Positions 34,230-43,926 of a stretch of DNA of 64,000 nucleotides are shown here, in pieces (the stretch's first letter is position 1; every line of letters starts with the position of its first letter). Origin of the DNA: Hyphococcus sp. (GTDB taxonomy: Bacteria; Pseudomonadota; Alphaproteobacteria; Caulobacterales; Parvularculaceae); assembly GCA_028289605.1 (NCBI GenBank), contig JANQON010000001.1, positions 124,001-188,000 on the forward strand. Direction: 5' to 3'. Under the pieces are notes generated by a model that did no database searches, was not told the DNA's origin, and saw only the letters and a program-made list of their open reading frames with translations. A program made the position numbers and the translations under genes.

Positions 34230-35609
34230 GTGAGAACGCTGACACAGCGCCAGAGCCTGATTGTATTCGCACTTGGCCTCGCCGCCGCTGTTGCGGCGGC
34301 GGTCATAGTGTTTGGCGGCGGCCTTACGCCGGCGTTTAAACGGACCTTCGATCTCGACGCTTACGCTCAGCCAACCCCGGTATTCCGGGTCACTGACTTC
34401 TCCGCCCTTCCCGATTGGCGCCTCGACAGCGTCGACGCCGCGTTCCCCGCCTTTTTGTTGTCCTGCGAAAAGCTGATTGCGAAGCCGGATGACGCGCCTG
34501 CAAGCACCCAGGAAAATTTGGGCGCTGACTATGGGAGCTTCTCAATCGCAGGGCCCGCGGCCGACTGGAAGCCGGCGTGTCGCGCGGGGCAAGAGCTTGA
34601 CCGCTCCAATTACAGCGATGGGGACGCTTGGCGCGGTGTTGTCCGGTTGTTTTTTGAAACGCACTTTCGCCCCGTAGAGGTCGCCGGCAAGTATGTTCCT
34701 CGTGACGACGGGCCCGCTCGCGGCCGGGCGCCGATGACAGAGAACCTGGGCGTGTTCACCGGTTATTTTGAGCCGGTTTACGAAGCGCGCCGCGCGCCCA
34801 TCGGCCGCTTTACAGCGCCGCTTTATTCGCGGCCAGATGACTTGGTTGACGTCAACCTGGGGTCCTTCAGACAGGACCTGGCCGGCGCGCGCGTCGCCGG
34901 GCGGCTGGAGGGCTCGCGTCTCGTTCCGTATGCGGATAGGAAAGAGATCAACGGCGGGGCGCTTCAGGGCGACGCCGATGTCCTGGCGTATCTGGATCCC
35001 AATGACCTCTTTTTTCTGCAAATCCAGGGTTCCGGGCGTCTCGTTTTCAGCAATGGCGAGGTAGAACGGGTCGGATATCACGGCGCCAACGGCCGTCCGT
35101 ATACGGCGATCGGAAAAGTGCTTGTTGACCGCGGGGCCATGAGCCTTGCTGAAGCATCCATGCAGTCAATTCGCGCTTGGTTGGACAACGCGTCGCCGGA
35201 AGAGGCGCAGGCCCTGCGAGAAGCCAACCCGTCCTATGTCTTTTTCAGGCGACTGGACGGGCCGGGTGACGCAGAGGGGTTGTCCGATGACGAAGGGCCG
35301 TTGGGCGCCCAAGGCGTCGCCTTGACGTCAGAGCGCAGTCTCGCGGTGGATCTTCGTTATCACCCCCTTGGCGCGCCGGTCTATGTCGATATTGAACCGG
35401 TTGAGGCCGTTGGCCCGCGGCCGATCAGAATGTTGATGGTCGCGCAGGACACGGGAGGCGCCATACGCGGGCCGGTGCGGGGCGATGTTTACTGGGGCTC
35501 AGGCCCCGACGCCGGCGACAGGGCCGGCGCTATGAACGCCAAGGGGCGCCTCTATCTGCTGCTGCCAAGAGCGCGGGCTGATGCGCTCGCCGCGCGGCAG
35601 GCGCCGTGA
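34230..35609 (+). CDS. mltA: Membrane-bound lytic murein transglycosylase A
   Basis: A 459-residue periplasmic transglycosylase cleaving peptidoglycan with formation of anhydro-muramic ends. The N-terminus is a hydrophobic anchor or signal at about 9-29, without a lipobox. MltA markers are GVFTGYFEPVYEARR, DVLAYLDPNDLFFLQIQGSGRL and the 3D-domain AQDTGGAIRGPVRGDVYWGSG with the catalytic aspartates. Start is GTG at 34230. The stop overlaps the start of the Smr gene by 4 bases. Confidence 0.93.
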   Translation: MRTLTQRQSLIVFALGLAAAVAAAVIVFGGGLTPAFKRTFDLDAYAQPTPVFRVTDFSALPDWRLDSVDAAFPAFLLSCEKLIAKPDDAPASTQENLGADYGSFSIAGPAADWKPACRAGQELDRSNYSDGDAWRGVVRLFFETHFRPVEVAGKYVPRDDGPARGRAPMTENLGVFTGYFEPVYEARRAPIGRFTAPLYSRPDDLVDVNLGSFRQDLAGARVAGRLEGSRLVPYADRKEINGGALQGDADVLAYLDPNDLFFLQIQGSGRLVFSNGEVERVGYHGANGRPYTAIGKVLVDRGAMSLAEASMQSIRAWLDNASPEEAQALREANPSYVFFRRLDGPGDAEGLSDDEGPLGAQGVALTSERSLAVDLRYHPLGAPVYVDIEPVEAVGPRPIRMLMVAQDTGGAIRGPVRGDVYWGSGPDAGDRAGAMNAKGRLYLLLPRARADALAARQAP

Positions 35610-36151
35610 CCCGCGGCCGCGATCTGACACGGCGCGAACTGGGTCTTTGGCGACGCGTCACCAAGGACGTTTCTCCGATGCGTCCGCACGCTGTTTCGGC
35701 GCCGAAAAGCGAGTCGCCGACCGGCGTGGCGCAGCGCGCCGGGTCTCGACATGGGGATGCGGCGATGCCGCGGGCGGGACGCCGCCCCGCCCCGAGGCCC
35801 GCCCATGAAAACGTCTTTTCCTCGGGCGATCCAAAAGCTGACAAAAAAGTCGCCCGCGGGCGCATGACAATTGATGCGACGCTTGATCTTCACGGTCATA
35901 CCCAGGCGAGCGCGCATGTCGCGCTGCGCCGGTTTATTATCGCCGCCCATGGGCGCGGCGACCGTTGCGTCCTCGTCATCACCGGGAAAGGAAATCCGGC
36001 CGCGCCTGATCGCGGCGTGCTGCGCGCCCGGTTCCGCGACTGGATTGAAGAAGAAGACCTACGGGCGCGGATCGCCCGCGCCGCTGCCGCGCACCAACGC
36101 CACGGCGGAGACGGCGCATACTACGTATTCTTGAAACGCGGCGCGCATTAG
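35606..36151 (+). CDS. Smr/MutS2 C-terminal domain protein
   Basis: A 181-residue protein with a C-terminal Smr domain: LDLHGHTQASA at 93-103 and VLVITGKGN at 122-130. The N-terminal 80 residues are basic and low in conservation. Smr domains are often nucleases acting on DNA junctions or RNA, but the precise substrate of this stand-alone form is unknown. GTG start at 35606 overlaps mltA. Its stop overlaps the stop of the convergent 631-residue gene by 4 bases. Confidence 0.9.
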   Translation: MTRGRDLTRRELGLWRRVTKDVSPMRPHAVSAPKSESPTGVAQRAGSRHGDAAMPRAGRRPAPRPAHENVFSSGDPKADKKVARGRMTIDATLDLHGHTQASAHVALRRFIIAAHGRGDRCVLVITGKGNPAAPDRGVLRARFRDWIEEEDLRARIARAAAAHQRHGGDGAYYVFLKRGAH

Positions 36152-38043
36152 CCGCCGAGTACGGTTTTCCAGAGTATGAACGCTACGGCGAAAGCCGGCG
36201 CCAGATAAAAGAAAACCAGGCGCGAGATGCGGATAAACATGGTTTCGGTGAAATCCGAGGCCCATGCGCCCACCGCTTCGCTCCACCACCGGCGCGGCTT
36301 GTGCTTCGGCAACTGCGCCGACGGCATGCGCGCGTCCGAAGCGCGCTTGGCGCTCATGTCGTACGGCATCGCCGCGAGCACCCGCACGCCGCGGTTCTTC
36401 CAGCGCTGGAATGCTTTTTTCATCGCGCCGTTGACGACCGATCCGCGCAGTCGGCGCGTCAGCATCGCGAACGGACCGTAGCTGAAGTCAGCAGGATCGA
36501 ATTCGATATCGAGGGCGATGTCCGCCGGCGCGCCGGTATTGGAATCCTCGTCCATGCGCACCACGGCGTGACGCACGCCGTAATTACGCAGGAAGTTTTC
36601 AACATCGCCGATGGCGGCCGCCGATGAATCGCGCCGGAAAGCCATTATCACGCGCACGCCGCGCCGCCCTTCGCTGCGCACTGACAGCAGCACCCACGCG
36701 GCCAGGGCCGCCGCGCCGCCGAGCGCCATGGCGCCCGCCGCCGTCAGGGACGACATCCACGTCAACGAGGCCGGCAGTTCAACAACAGACGTTGACGTTC
36801 CGCTGATCCCGTAGACGCCGAAAATGATCAACAAGGCCGCCAGCGCGCCTGAGGCGTATCCCATCATCTGCATGAACCCGGCGCCGATGGAGCCGCCCGG
36901 CGCCGCAACCGCATGAAGGCGTTTCGCCCAGTAGTTCGTGCGCGCGTCAGTGGTGCGGTACTTGTCTTCGAATAAAGAGTGGTCGGGATTGTTCTCGACG
37001 ACCATGAAGCGCGTCTTTGCGGGCGGCGTATCATCGAAATTGTGCTCGATGATAACGTAGTCGGAAGACCGCATCGCGACCTCGTAAGGCAGCACCATCG
37101 CGAACAGCTTGGATTGCTGCGCTTCTGAGCCGATGCTGGAGAAAAAGCGGGTCTCTCCGCTGATCGGGTCATAGGTCGTATTCGTTGTCCGATTTGAGTT
37201 TGTGGCGGAGCGGGCAAGCCGCGCAAGTTCGCGATGGGGCTCGACCATCTGTGCGATTTCCTGCACTTCGACGCCAATTGCGCGCAGTCCGTCCAGTTTC
37301 GATTTCGACCGTCGCGCCGCTTCCGGTCCTGCGAAAACCATATCGATCCGGTCACGGATTAACTTCTGGTCCGCCATGTCGATCGGCAGGCCGGCGCGCG
37401 GCATTTCTGCGTCGGCGCCGGCATGCGGTTCGTTGCCGCTGCTGGTGGAGTCCACCGCGCCCCAGGACTTGCGCAAACGCCTTTGAAGCGCCGAAAAACC
37501 GGTTCCCGGATGCGAAGACTGGATGATGTCGTAAAGCTGCGATTCATGCACCGCCAGACACAGATCGTCGGTCGCCTCAACCTGTTCAACGGCGCGCACG
37601 GTCACGAGGCTGGCGACGGCCCGCAACGCCTCAAAGTCGTACCCGGAATAGGGATTATAAAACGGCACAACCGCGAAATCGGCGGTCTGCTGTTTGACCG
37701 CCATGAGCGATTGTTCTTTAGTCCGGAGGGGCTGCGTTATCGCGTTGCCGTAATCGAACTTGTTGTTCTTGCTGGCTTCGTCGAATTCCCGTTCGAGCCG
37801 GGCGAACATGGCGGCGTAGCCGGCGTCCGGAACCGTTCCCGTTTTTCTTGCCCGCTGCAGGAATTTGCCGGTCGCCTGGTACCCGAAGCCCCACTCCTCC
37901 CCGGTGAAGGCGATGCGCGGACTCGGCTTTCCGCTGCGGTCGGCCCGCTCTTCCGCCGGCGCATCCGCAAAGCGCGGATCTGCGTCATCGGCGTATGCCA
38001 TCATGGATCGACGTTTGAAAAATCGCGGCGCGCCGTCAGCCAT
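36148..38043 (-). CDS. Membrane protein with prephenate-dehydratase-like N-terminal domain
   Basis: A 631-residue protein. Residues 43-57 (RIAFTGEEWGFGYQA) resemble the prephenate dehydratase substrate-binding opening; 122-135 (DFAVVPFYNPYSGYD) resembles its AVVPIENSxxG element; 163-181 has a SHP-containing helix; and 344-350 (TRFMVVE) resembles its C-terminal TRF strand. The parts are separated by unusual insertions. Two membrane helices follow at about 390-412 and 427-455, then a basic globular region with the motif RDSSAAAIGDVENFLRNYGV, and a last helix at about 605-627. No ACT-type tail is evident. A CtrA box is 39 bases upstream. Catalytic activity cannot be assumed. Confidence 0.6.
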   Translation of the reverse strand: MADGAPRFFKRRSMMAYADDADPRFADAPAEERADRSGKPSPRIAFTGEEWGFGYQATGKFLQRARKTGTVPDAGYAAMFARLEREFDEASKNNKFDYGNAITQPLRTKEQSLMAVKQQTADFAVVPFYNPYSGYDFEALRAVASLVTVRAVEQVEATDDLCLAVHESQLYDIIQSSHPGTGFSALQRRLRKSWGAVDSTSSGNEPHAGADAEMPRAGLPIDMADQKLIRDRIDMVFAGPEAARRSKSKLDGLRAIGVEVQEIAQMVEPHRELARLARSATNSNRTTNTTYDPISGETRFFSSIGSEAQQSKLFAMVLPYEVAMRSSDYVIIEHNFDDTPPAKTRFMVVENNPDHSLFEDKYRTTDARTNYWAKRLHAVAAPGGSIGAGFMQMMGYASGALAALLIIFGVYGISGTSTSVVELPASLTWMSSLTAAGAMALGGAAALAAWVLLSVRSEGRRGVRVIMAFRRDSSAAAIGDVENFLRNYGVRHAVVRMDEDSNTGAPADIALDIEFDPADFSYGPFAMLTRRLRGSVVNGAMKKAFQRWKNRGVRVLAAMPYDMSAKRASDARMPSAQLPKHKPRRWWSEAVGAWASDFTETMFIRISRLVFFYLAPAFAVAFILWKTVLGG

Positions 38044-38081
38044 TGCAAAGGCCCCACTGAAACTCCCTCAAGGGCTTAAGA

Positions 38082-38096
38082 TTAACCTGCTATTAA
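38082..38096 (-). promoter_or_regulatory. CtrA box upstream of 631-residue membrane protein gene
   Basis: TTAACCTGCTATTAA matches TTAA-N7-TTAA exactly, followed by C. A third TTAA lies at 38076. It is 39-53 bases upstream of the start at 38043, a normal promoter position on the minus strand. Confidence 0.72.
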
Positions 38097-38231
38097 CCCT
38101 AGCGGAAGCCCACTCTTGGCGCGGCGGGGTCGTTCTCCGCCGGGTGCGCGCTCCATGCCACAGCGCCGGACATCCTGCGTAAAGCCCTGAAATTGCGTCG
38201 TTTTTCAGCACCGGAAGGCGCGAAGCCGGGG

Positions 38232-39539
38232 TCAGAGAATGTATTTGGACAGATCCGCGTTCCGGCTGATCGCGCCGAGGCGCTCTTCCACATAGGCGGC
38301 GTCGATGGAAATGGTCTCGCCGGCGCGGTCCGCCGCGGTGAAGGAAATGTCGTCGAGGACGGTTTCCATAGTGGTCGCCAAACGCCGGGCCCCGATGTTT
38401 TCAACACCCGCATTGACGGCGGCGGCGGCGTCGGCGAGCGCGTCCGCGGCGTCGTCGGTGAATGAGATCGTCACGCCTTCGGTTTCGAGCAGCGCGCAAT
38501 ATTGCTTGATCAGGCTCGCCTCCGGCTCAACCAAAATTCGGCGCAAGTCGTCCCGGGACAAGGCGTCAAGCTCAACCCGGATCGGCAGTCGCCCCTGCAG
38601 TTCCGGCAGCAGGTCAGAGGGCTTGGACAAATGAAACGCCCCGGACGCGATAAAGAGAATGTGGTCGGTTTTCACCGCGCCGTATTTCGTCGCGACAGTC
38701 GCGCCTTCGATCAACGGCAACAGATCGCGCTGCACGCCTTCCCGGGAAACATCGGCGGAGCCGCGTTCTGCGTTGCGCGCGATTTTGTCGATTTCGTCGA
38801 GGAATACGATGCCGTCATTTTGCGCCAGATCGACGGCGTCGCGCGCCAGCGCGTCGTCATCAACAAGATTGTCGGACTCTTCAGCCAGTAATGGTTCGTA
38901 TGCGTCTTTTACCTTCAGGCGCTTTGTCGATCTTGGCCCCTGAAAAGCCTTGCCGAGCATATCTGACAGATTGATCATGCTCATCTGTGAGCCGGGAAGC
39001 CCCGGGATCTCAAAATTGGCGCCGCCGCCCGGCGTGTCGCGGAGTTCGAGCTCGACTTCACGGTCGTCGAGGTCGCCGTCCCGGAGCATTTTTCTGAAAC
39101 GTTCGCGGGTCGCCTCACTCCCCTCCCCGCCGATCACTGCTTCAAGCACGCGCTCTTCGGCGGCGGCCTGGGCTGAGACTTTCACTTCTTCGCGTTTCTT
39201 GTCGCGCACCAGGGAAACGGCGATCTCGACCAGATCGCGAACGATCGATTCAACGTCCCTGCCAACATAACCGACTTCGGTAAATTTCGTCGCCTCCACT
39301 TTGAGAAACGGCGCGCCGGCGAGACGCGCAAGGCGCCGTGAGATTTCCGTTTTGCCGACCCCGGTCGGCCCGATCATCAGAATGTTCTTGGGCGTAATTT
39401 CGTCCTGAAGAGCGCCCTCCACGCGGCGCCGACGCCACCGGTTGCGCAGCGCGATGGCGACGGCGCGTTTGGCGGCGTTCTGGCCGACAATAAAACGATC
39501 GAGTTCGGAAACGATTTCTCGCGGAGAAAATTCTGTCAT
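38232..39539 (-). CDS. hslU: HslUV protease ATPase subunit HslU
   Basis: A 435-residue AAA+ unfoldase. The Walker A GPTGVGKT is at 58-65, Walker B is [11 protein letters not shown], and the I domain lies between. The C-terminus ends in ADLSKYIL, the segment that docks into HslV. Sequence [18 protein letters not shown] and [21 protein letters not shown] are typical. hslV is 34 bases upstream on the same strand, so hslV-hslU is an operon. Confidence 0.97.
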   Translation of the reverse strand: MTEFSPREIVSELDRFIVGQNAAKRAVAIALRNRWRRRRVEGALQDEITPKNILMIGPTGVGKTEISRRLARLAGAPFLKVEATKFTEVGYVGRDVESIVRDLVEIAVSLVRDKKREEVKVSAQAAAEERVLEAVIGGEGSEATRERFRKMLRDGDLDDREVELELRDTPGGGANFEIPGLPGSQMSMINLSDMLGKAFQGPRSTKRLKVKDAYEPLLAEESDNLVDDDALARDAVDLAQNDGIVFLDEIDKIARNAERGSADVSREGVQRDLLPLIEGATVATKYGAVKTDHILFIASGAFHLSKPSDLLPELQGRLPIRVELDALSRDDLRRILVEPEASLIKQYCALLETEGVTISFTDDAADALADAAAAVNAGVENIGARRLATTMETVLDDISFTAADRAGETISIDAAYVEERLGAISRNADLSKYIL

Positions 39540-39573
39540 AATCAGTAATCGGATTAAAAGCGCTTATCAGCCG

Positions 39574-40122
39574 TTAGGCGGCGCCGATGGTTTCAACGGT
39601 TAGCGCGTCATTTGTATAGACGCAGATCGATGCGGCGATCGCCATCGCCTTGCGGACGATGGTTTCCGCGTCGAATTCAGTCTCTTCACAAAGCGCCCTC
39701 GCCGCGGCGCGCGCGAAGTCGCCGCCCGACCCTATGGCGGCCACGCCGTGTTCAGGCTCGATCACGTCGCCGACGCCGGAAAGGGTCAGCGTGACATCCT
39801 TGTCGGCGACGATCATCATGGCTTCAAGACGGCGCAGATACCGGTCTGTGCGCCACTCCTTGGCGAGCTCCACGCAGGCGCGGGTGAGCTGGGCCGGGTA
39901 TTGCTCCAGTTTGCCTTCCAGACGCTCAAGCAGCGTGAAGGCGTCAGCTGTGGCCCCGGCGAAACCGCAGATCACGCGGTCGCCCGCCAGGCGGCGCACC
40001 TTGCGCGCGTCGCCCTTGACCACCGTCTGGCCCAGGCTCACCTGCCCGTCGCCGCCGATGGAAACCGTGTTTCCTCGGCGCACCGTCAAAATCGTGGTTC
40101 CGTGCATGGCTGCCGGGTCCAT
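39574..40122 (-). CDS. hslV: HslUV peptidase subunit HslV
   Basis: A 182-residue Ntn-hydrolase. The catalytic threonine follows a short propeptide in [16 protein letters not shown], which is exposed after processing. Other marks are [26 protein letters not shown] in outline, [17 protein letters not shown] and [19 protein letters not shown] at 40122 (GGAAAGGG upstream) is preferred, giving an alphaproteobacterial-length propeptide; ATG at 40107 is possible. It is divergent from hisB. Confidence 0.94.
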   Translation of the reverse strand: MDPAAMHGTTILTVRRGNTVSIGGDGQVSLGQTVVKGDARKVRRLAGDRVICGFAGATADAFTLLERLEGKLEQYPAQLTRACVELAKEWRTDRYLRRLEAMMIVADKDVTLTLSGVGDVIEPEHGVAAIGSGGDFARAAARALCEETEFDAETIVRKAMAIAASICVYTNDALTVETIGAA

Positions 40123-40217
40123 GGCCGCCCTTTCCCGCCTATTGCCGCCCAAGGCCTTGCGATGGACTGGGGCGTCATTTTTCAATAAGTGTCAACGAAT
40201 TCCGGCGTTTCATATTG

Positions 40218-40231
40218 CAACGTCGACGTTG
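40218..40231. repeat. 14-base palindrome between hslV and hisB
   Basis: CAACGTCGACGTTG is a perfect palindrome located 19 bases before the hisB start and 96 bases from the hslV start. It could be an operator for one of the divergent promoters; such short palindromes also arise by chance. Confidence 0.4.
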
Positions 40232-40249
40232 TTTACAAGGAGCGGCCCC

Positions 40250-40843
40250 ATGCGTGCGGCCACCATCGAGCGGAAAACCCGCGAAACGGACATATTCGTC
40301 GCCCTCGAGCTTGACGGCGCCGGGGATTATGACATCGACACCGGTATCGGCTTTTTCGACCATATGCTCGAAGCGTTCGCCCGCCACGCCATGATCGACC
40401 TCAAAGTCCGGGCTGAAGGCGACCTCCATATCGACATGCATCACACCGTTGAGGATGTGGGCATTGTCATGGGCCAGGCGGTCGCCAAGGCGCTGGGCGA
40501 CTGCGCCGGCATTCGTCGTTTCGCCCATGCTTATATCGCCATGGACGAGACGCTGTCGCGGGCCGTGATCGACGTTTCCAAGCGACCCTACCTGATCTGG
40601 AAGGTCGCTTTCGCGCGCCACAAGATCGGCGATATGGATACCGAGCTGTTCAAAGAGTGGTTCCACGCCTTTGCGACCAACGCCGGCGTCTGCCTTCATG
40701 TCGAGAACCTTTACGGCGACAACAGCCACCACATCATCGAGAGCTGTTTCAAAGCGCTCGCCCGGTCTTTTCGCACCGCTTGTGAGATTGACCCGCGGGC
40801 GGGCGGCGAAGCGCCGTCGACAAAAGGCGTGCTCGGCGGTTAA
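40250..40843 (+). CDS. hisB: Imidazoleglycerol-phosphate dehydratase HisB
   Basis: A 197-residue manganese enzyme, step 6 of histidine synthesis. Signatures [31 protein letters not shown] and [18 protein letters not shown] carry the metal-binding histidines. It is monofunctional, without the HisB phosphatase domain. AAGGAG is 8 bases before ATG 40250. hisH follows 43 bases later, starting the hisB-hisH-hisA gene row. Confidence 0.96.
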   Translation: MRAATIERKTRETDIFVALELDGAGDYDIDTGIGFFDHMLEAFARHAMIDLKVRAEGDLHIDMHHTVEDVGIVMGQAVAKALGDCAGIRRFAHAYIAMDETLSRAVIDVSKRPYLIWKVAFARHKIGDMDTELFKEWFHAFATNAGVCLHVENLYGDNSHHIIESCFKALARSFRTACEIDPRAGGEAPSTKGVLGG

Positions 40844-40886
40844 TTCGCTTCTATTCGCCTGCGCGGCCGGCTAAGACGCCCCTCTC

Positions 40887-41528
40887 ATGACGGAAACAGT
40901 CGTTATTATCGATTACGGATCGGGCAATCTCCGGTCGGTGGAAAAGGCGTTTGAGCGCGCCTCCCGCGAAAGCGGTCTTTCGCGCGCGGTCAGCGTTTCC
41001 GATGATCCTGAGCGCATCGCCGCCGCCGATCGCATTGTCCTGCCCGGGGTCGGCGCTTTCGGCGCCTGTATGGACGGACTTTCGGCCCGTTCCGGCGTGA
41101 TGGAGGCCTTAGAACATGCGGTTCTGGTCAACACCCGTCCGTTTCTGGGAATCTGCGTCGGCATGCAGCTGCTCGCCGAGTATGGCCGGGAGTTTGGAAC
41201 CCGGCAGGGGCTCGGCTGGATACCCGGCGAGGTTCGCGCCATCGAGGTGTCCGGCGATCTGACCACCCCCCATATGGGCTGGAACACGGTGGCTGCGCGC
41301 ATTGATGTCGGGCCCCTCGCAGCGACTGACGGCGGCGCCTTCTACTTCGCTCATTCGTTTCATTTCGCCCCCGAAAATGATGCGCATCTTATTGGCGTTA
41401 CCCATCACGGAGGCGCCATGGCGGCGGCGGTCGGCAGGGACAATATTCTGGGTGTTCAATTCCATCCGGAGAAAAGCCAGTCGGCCGGCCTGCAGCTGAT
41501 CGGCGACTTTCTGAGGTGGGGGCCGTGA
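40887..41528 (+). CDS. hisH: Imidazole glycerol phosphate synthase glutaminase subunit HisH
   Basis: A 213-residue class I glutamine amidotransferase that supplies ammonia to HisF. The nucleophile is C90 in [11 protein letters not shown], and the His-Glu pair is in [10 protein letters not shown] near the C-terminus. The oxyanion segment [12 protein letters not shown] is at 54-65. The TGA overlaps the hisA GTG by 4 bases. HisF, its partner, is encoded 2.4 kb downstream beyond a CYTH-CHAD gene. Confidence 0.95.
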   Translation: MTETVVIIDYGSGNLRSVEKAFERASRESGLSRAVSVSDDPERIAAADRIVLPGVGAFGACMDGLSARSGVMEALEHAVLVNTRPFLGICVGMQLLAEYGREFGTRQGLGWIPGEVRAIEVSGDLTTPHMGWNTVAARIDVGPLAATDGGAFYFAHSFHFAPENDAHLIGVTHHGGAMAAAVGRDNILGVQFHPEKSQSAGLQLIGDFLRWGP

Positions 41529-42262
41529 GTTCGCCCGACCTGACCATTTATCCGGCGATTGACCTCAAGGACGGTCAGTGCGTGCGGCTTTTGCATGGGC
41601 GCATGGATCAGGCGACCGTCTACAATGACGATCCCGCAGCCCAGGCGGCGGCGTTTGCGGCCTCCGGGTATGACTGGATCCACATCGTCGATTTGGACGG
41701 GGCGTTCGCCGGCGAGTCCAAAAACGAAACGGCGGTCGAGGCCATCCTCAAGGCGACCGGGGCGAAGGCGCAGATCGGGGGCGGCGTTCGCGACATGAAC
41801 ACTGTTGAGCGGTGGCTGAATCTTGGCGCCGCACGGGTCATACTCGGCACCGCCGCGGTGCGGGATCCGGATTTTGTACGCAGCGCGGCGACACGGTTTC
41901 CAAACCGGATTGTTGTCGGCATCGACGTCCGGGACGGCCTGGTCAAGACAGACGGTTGGGACGGGGACAGCGGCCATACCGCCTTGGAAATCGCGAAACG
42001 GTATGAAGATCAAGGTGTTGCAGGTATCGTTTATACCGACATCAGTCGCGACGGCGCGCTCGGCGGCGTCAACGCGGAGGCCACAGCCGCGCTATCGGAG
42101 GCGGTCGCCATACCCGTGATTGGGTCAGGCGGCGTCGCCTCAATAGACGATATCCGATTGCTCGCGCGCGCTGGCGGGCGGATCGAGGGCGTCATCATTG
42201 GACGCGCCTTGTATGACGGACGCATCGACTCAGAAGCCGCGCTGCGCGCAGCGCGGCGGTAG
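41525..42262 (+). CDS. hisA: ProFAR isomerase HisA
   Basis: A 245-residue TIM barrel catalysing the Amadori rearrangement of ProFAR. Marks are [17 protein letters not shown] with catalytic D13, [34 protein letters not shown] and [12 protein letters not shown]. The GTG at 41525 overlaps the hisH stop in the form GTGA; a GTG at 41516 is a less likely start. Co-translation with hisH is expected. Confidence 0.95.
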   Translation: MSSPDLTIYPAIDLKDGQCVRLLHGRMDQATVYNDDPAAQAAAFAASGYDWIHIVDLDGAFAGESKNETAVEAILKATGAKAQIGGGVRDMNTVERWLNLGAARVILGTAAVRDPDFVRSAATRFPNRIVVGIDVRDGLVKTDGWDGDSGHTALEIAKRYEDQGVAGIVYTDISRDGALGGVNAEATAALSEAVAIPVIGSGGVASIDDIRLLARAGGRIEGVIIGRALYDGRIDSEAALRAARR

Positions 42263-42360
42263 GGCCGGTTCGCAGCCTCTCTCTGCAACGTGCCGTTGTG
42301 GGAAAGAATAGTGCGGTCCGATAAGGTCAGGATCTGGTATGGCGGAGTAACATCGCGGCG

Positions 42361-43914
42361 ATGGCGCGGGACGGTTTTGAACTTGAACTGAAGTTTACCG
42401 GCGCGCCCGCGGATGTGGCGGCGCTGCCGCAATCGCGTCTCTTGCGCGCGCTCGCCGACGGCCCGGGCGCCTGGGCGCGGCTCAAATCGGTCTATTTCGA
42501 CACGCCCACAGGTCTCCTCGGCGATAACGGGATTTCTCTGAGGCTGCGGCAAGAGGGGCTCCGCCGCGTCCAGACGGTCAAGCAGACCACCGCCGCCGGC
42601 GCCGTCGTCCGCGAGGAGTTTGAAGCCGATATTGCCGGCGCGGGCTTTCCAGCGCCCACAGGCGACCCCTTTATCGACGACCTGCTGCGCCGGGCGCAGG
42701 GCGAGCTGGTCCAGGTCGCCCAGATATCAGTGGACCGATGGACCCAGCGGGCCCGGCACGGGGGCTCCGGTTTCACGCTGGCCGTCGATCTCGGCAGCGC
42801 CCGGGCCGGCGAAGGGGGGCCGCCGACGCCGATCGCCCAGCTCGAAATCGAGTTCCAGAACGGCGAAATGGCGCATCTTTTTGATTTCGCCCGACTGGTC
42901 GCCGACAATGCCGCATTGCGATTGACCGCGAAGTCGAAAGTTGAAATCGCCCAAAGTCTGTCCCGCGACGGGATCTACGCGCTGCAGAAAATGAGAAAGC
43001 CGTCCGTCGACCCCGAAGCGCCGGCGGCGGACGCGTTACAGGCGATGCTGGCTGCTGTTGCCATTCGCGTAATTGACGTCCAGGCGCCCCTTATCGACCT
43101 GCGCGCCGTTGAGGGCGTGCATCAAATGCGGGTCGCCCTGCGCCGTTTCCGCGCCGTAGAGCGCACTTTTCGCAAAGCGCTGGATACCGACGCTCTCTAT
43201 TTGCTAACCCGCCGTGCGCGGTCGATCGCTCATGCTCTCGGGCCGGCGCGCGACCTGGACGTTTTTCTTGAGGAAACGGCCCCCGCCGTGTTTGCGCGCG
43301 AAAACGCGCCGGAGGGCGCTGTCGCCCTGCGTGCAAAGGGAGAAGAGATGCGGGCCGAGGCGTGGGCGGAGGCCCATCGCGTGGTCGCCGACAAATCGTT
43401 TACCCATTTCGCCATCGACCTCTTAGAGGCGGGCGTGGTTGCGCCGTGGCGGGCGGGTCTGAACGATCTCGGTCGAGCCCCGCTTAGGGCCTTTGCGCCA
43501 AAAGCGCTTGACCGGGCTTTGCGCCGCGCGCGCCGCGCCGAGGCGGCGATGGACAGAACAGTGCTCGCCGCCCGACATCCGTTGCGGATTGCGTTGAAAA
43601 AGCAGCGCTATGCGGCGCAGATGCTGGGCCCAATTTACGACAAAGAGCGCCGGCGCTCCTATATGGCGGCGCTGTCGCGGCTTCAGGAAGCGCTGGGCGT
43701 TGTCAACGACGCCGTCGTTGCGCAGGCCCTCGCGGACACGATCAGCGCCGGCGGCGGCGACGCCGCCATGCGCGCTGCCGGGTTTCTCTCCGGCTATAAG
43801 GCGGCGGAGGCGAAAGCGGCGGCCGCCGAGATTGACGACGCGTGGGATGCGTTTATGGAAACCCATCCCTTCTGGCGCGATCCGCCGCCCGATGCCGCCG
43901 ACGTAACTTATTAA
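42361..43914 (+). CDS. CYTH and CHAD domain protein (putative inorganic triphosphatase)
   Basis: A 517-residue two-domain protein. The CYTH part carries the ExExK motif at 7-11 (FELELKF) and ordered basic strands such as GISLRLRQEGLRRVQTVKQ. The CHAD domain from about 225 is helical with conserved histidines and basic residues in VHQMRVALRRFRAVERTF, ARDLDVFLEE and LRIALKKQRYAAQML. CYTH enzymes hydrolyse triphosphate; CHAD binds polyphosphate. It separates hisA and hisF in the same direction, with 98 bases before and 12 bases after. Confidence 0.93.
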   Translation: MARDGFELELKFTGAPADVAALPQSRLLRALADGPGAWARLKSVYFDTPTGLLGDNGISLRLRQEGLRRVQTVKQTTAAGAVVREEFEADIAGAGFPAPTGDPFIDDLLRRAQGELVQVAQISVDRWTQRARHGGSGFTLAVDLGSARAGEGGPPTPIAQLEIEFQNGEMAHLFDFARLVADNAALRLTAKSKVEIAQSLSRDGIYALQKMRKPSVDPEAPAADALQAMLAAVAIRVIDVQAPLIDLRAVEGVHQMRVALRRFRAVERTFRKALDTDALYLLTRRARSIAHALGPARDLDVFLEETAPAVFARENAPEGAVALRAKGEEMRAEAWAEAHRVVADKSFTHFAIDLLEAGVVAPWRAGLNDLGRAPLRAFAPKALDRALRRARRAEAAMDRTVLAARHPLRIALKKQRYAAQMLGPIYDKERRRSYMAALSRLQEALGVVNDAVVAQALADTISAGGGDAAMRAAGFLSGYKAAEAKAAAAEIDDAWDAFMETHPFWRDPPPDAADVTY

Positions 43915-43926
43915 GCACCGACAACA

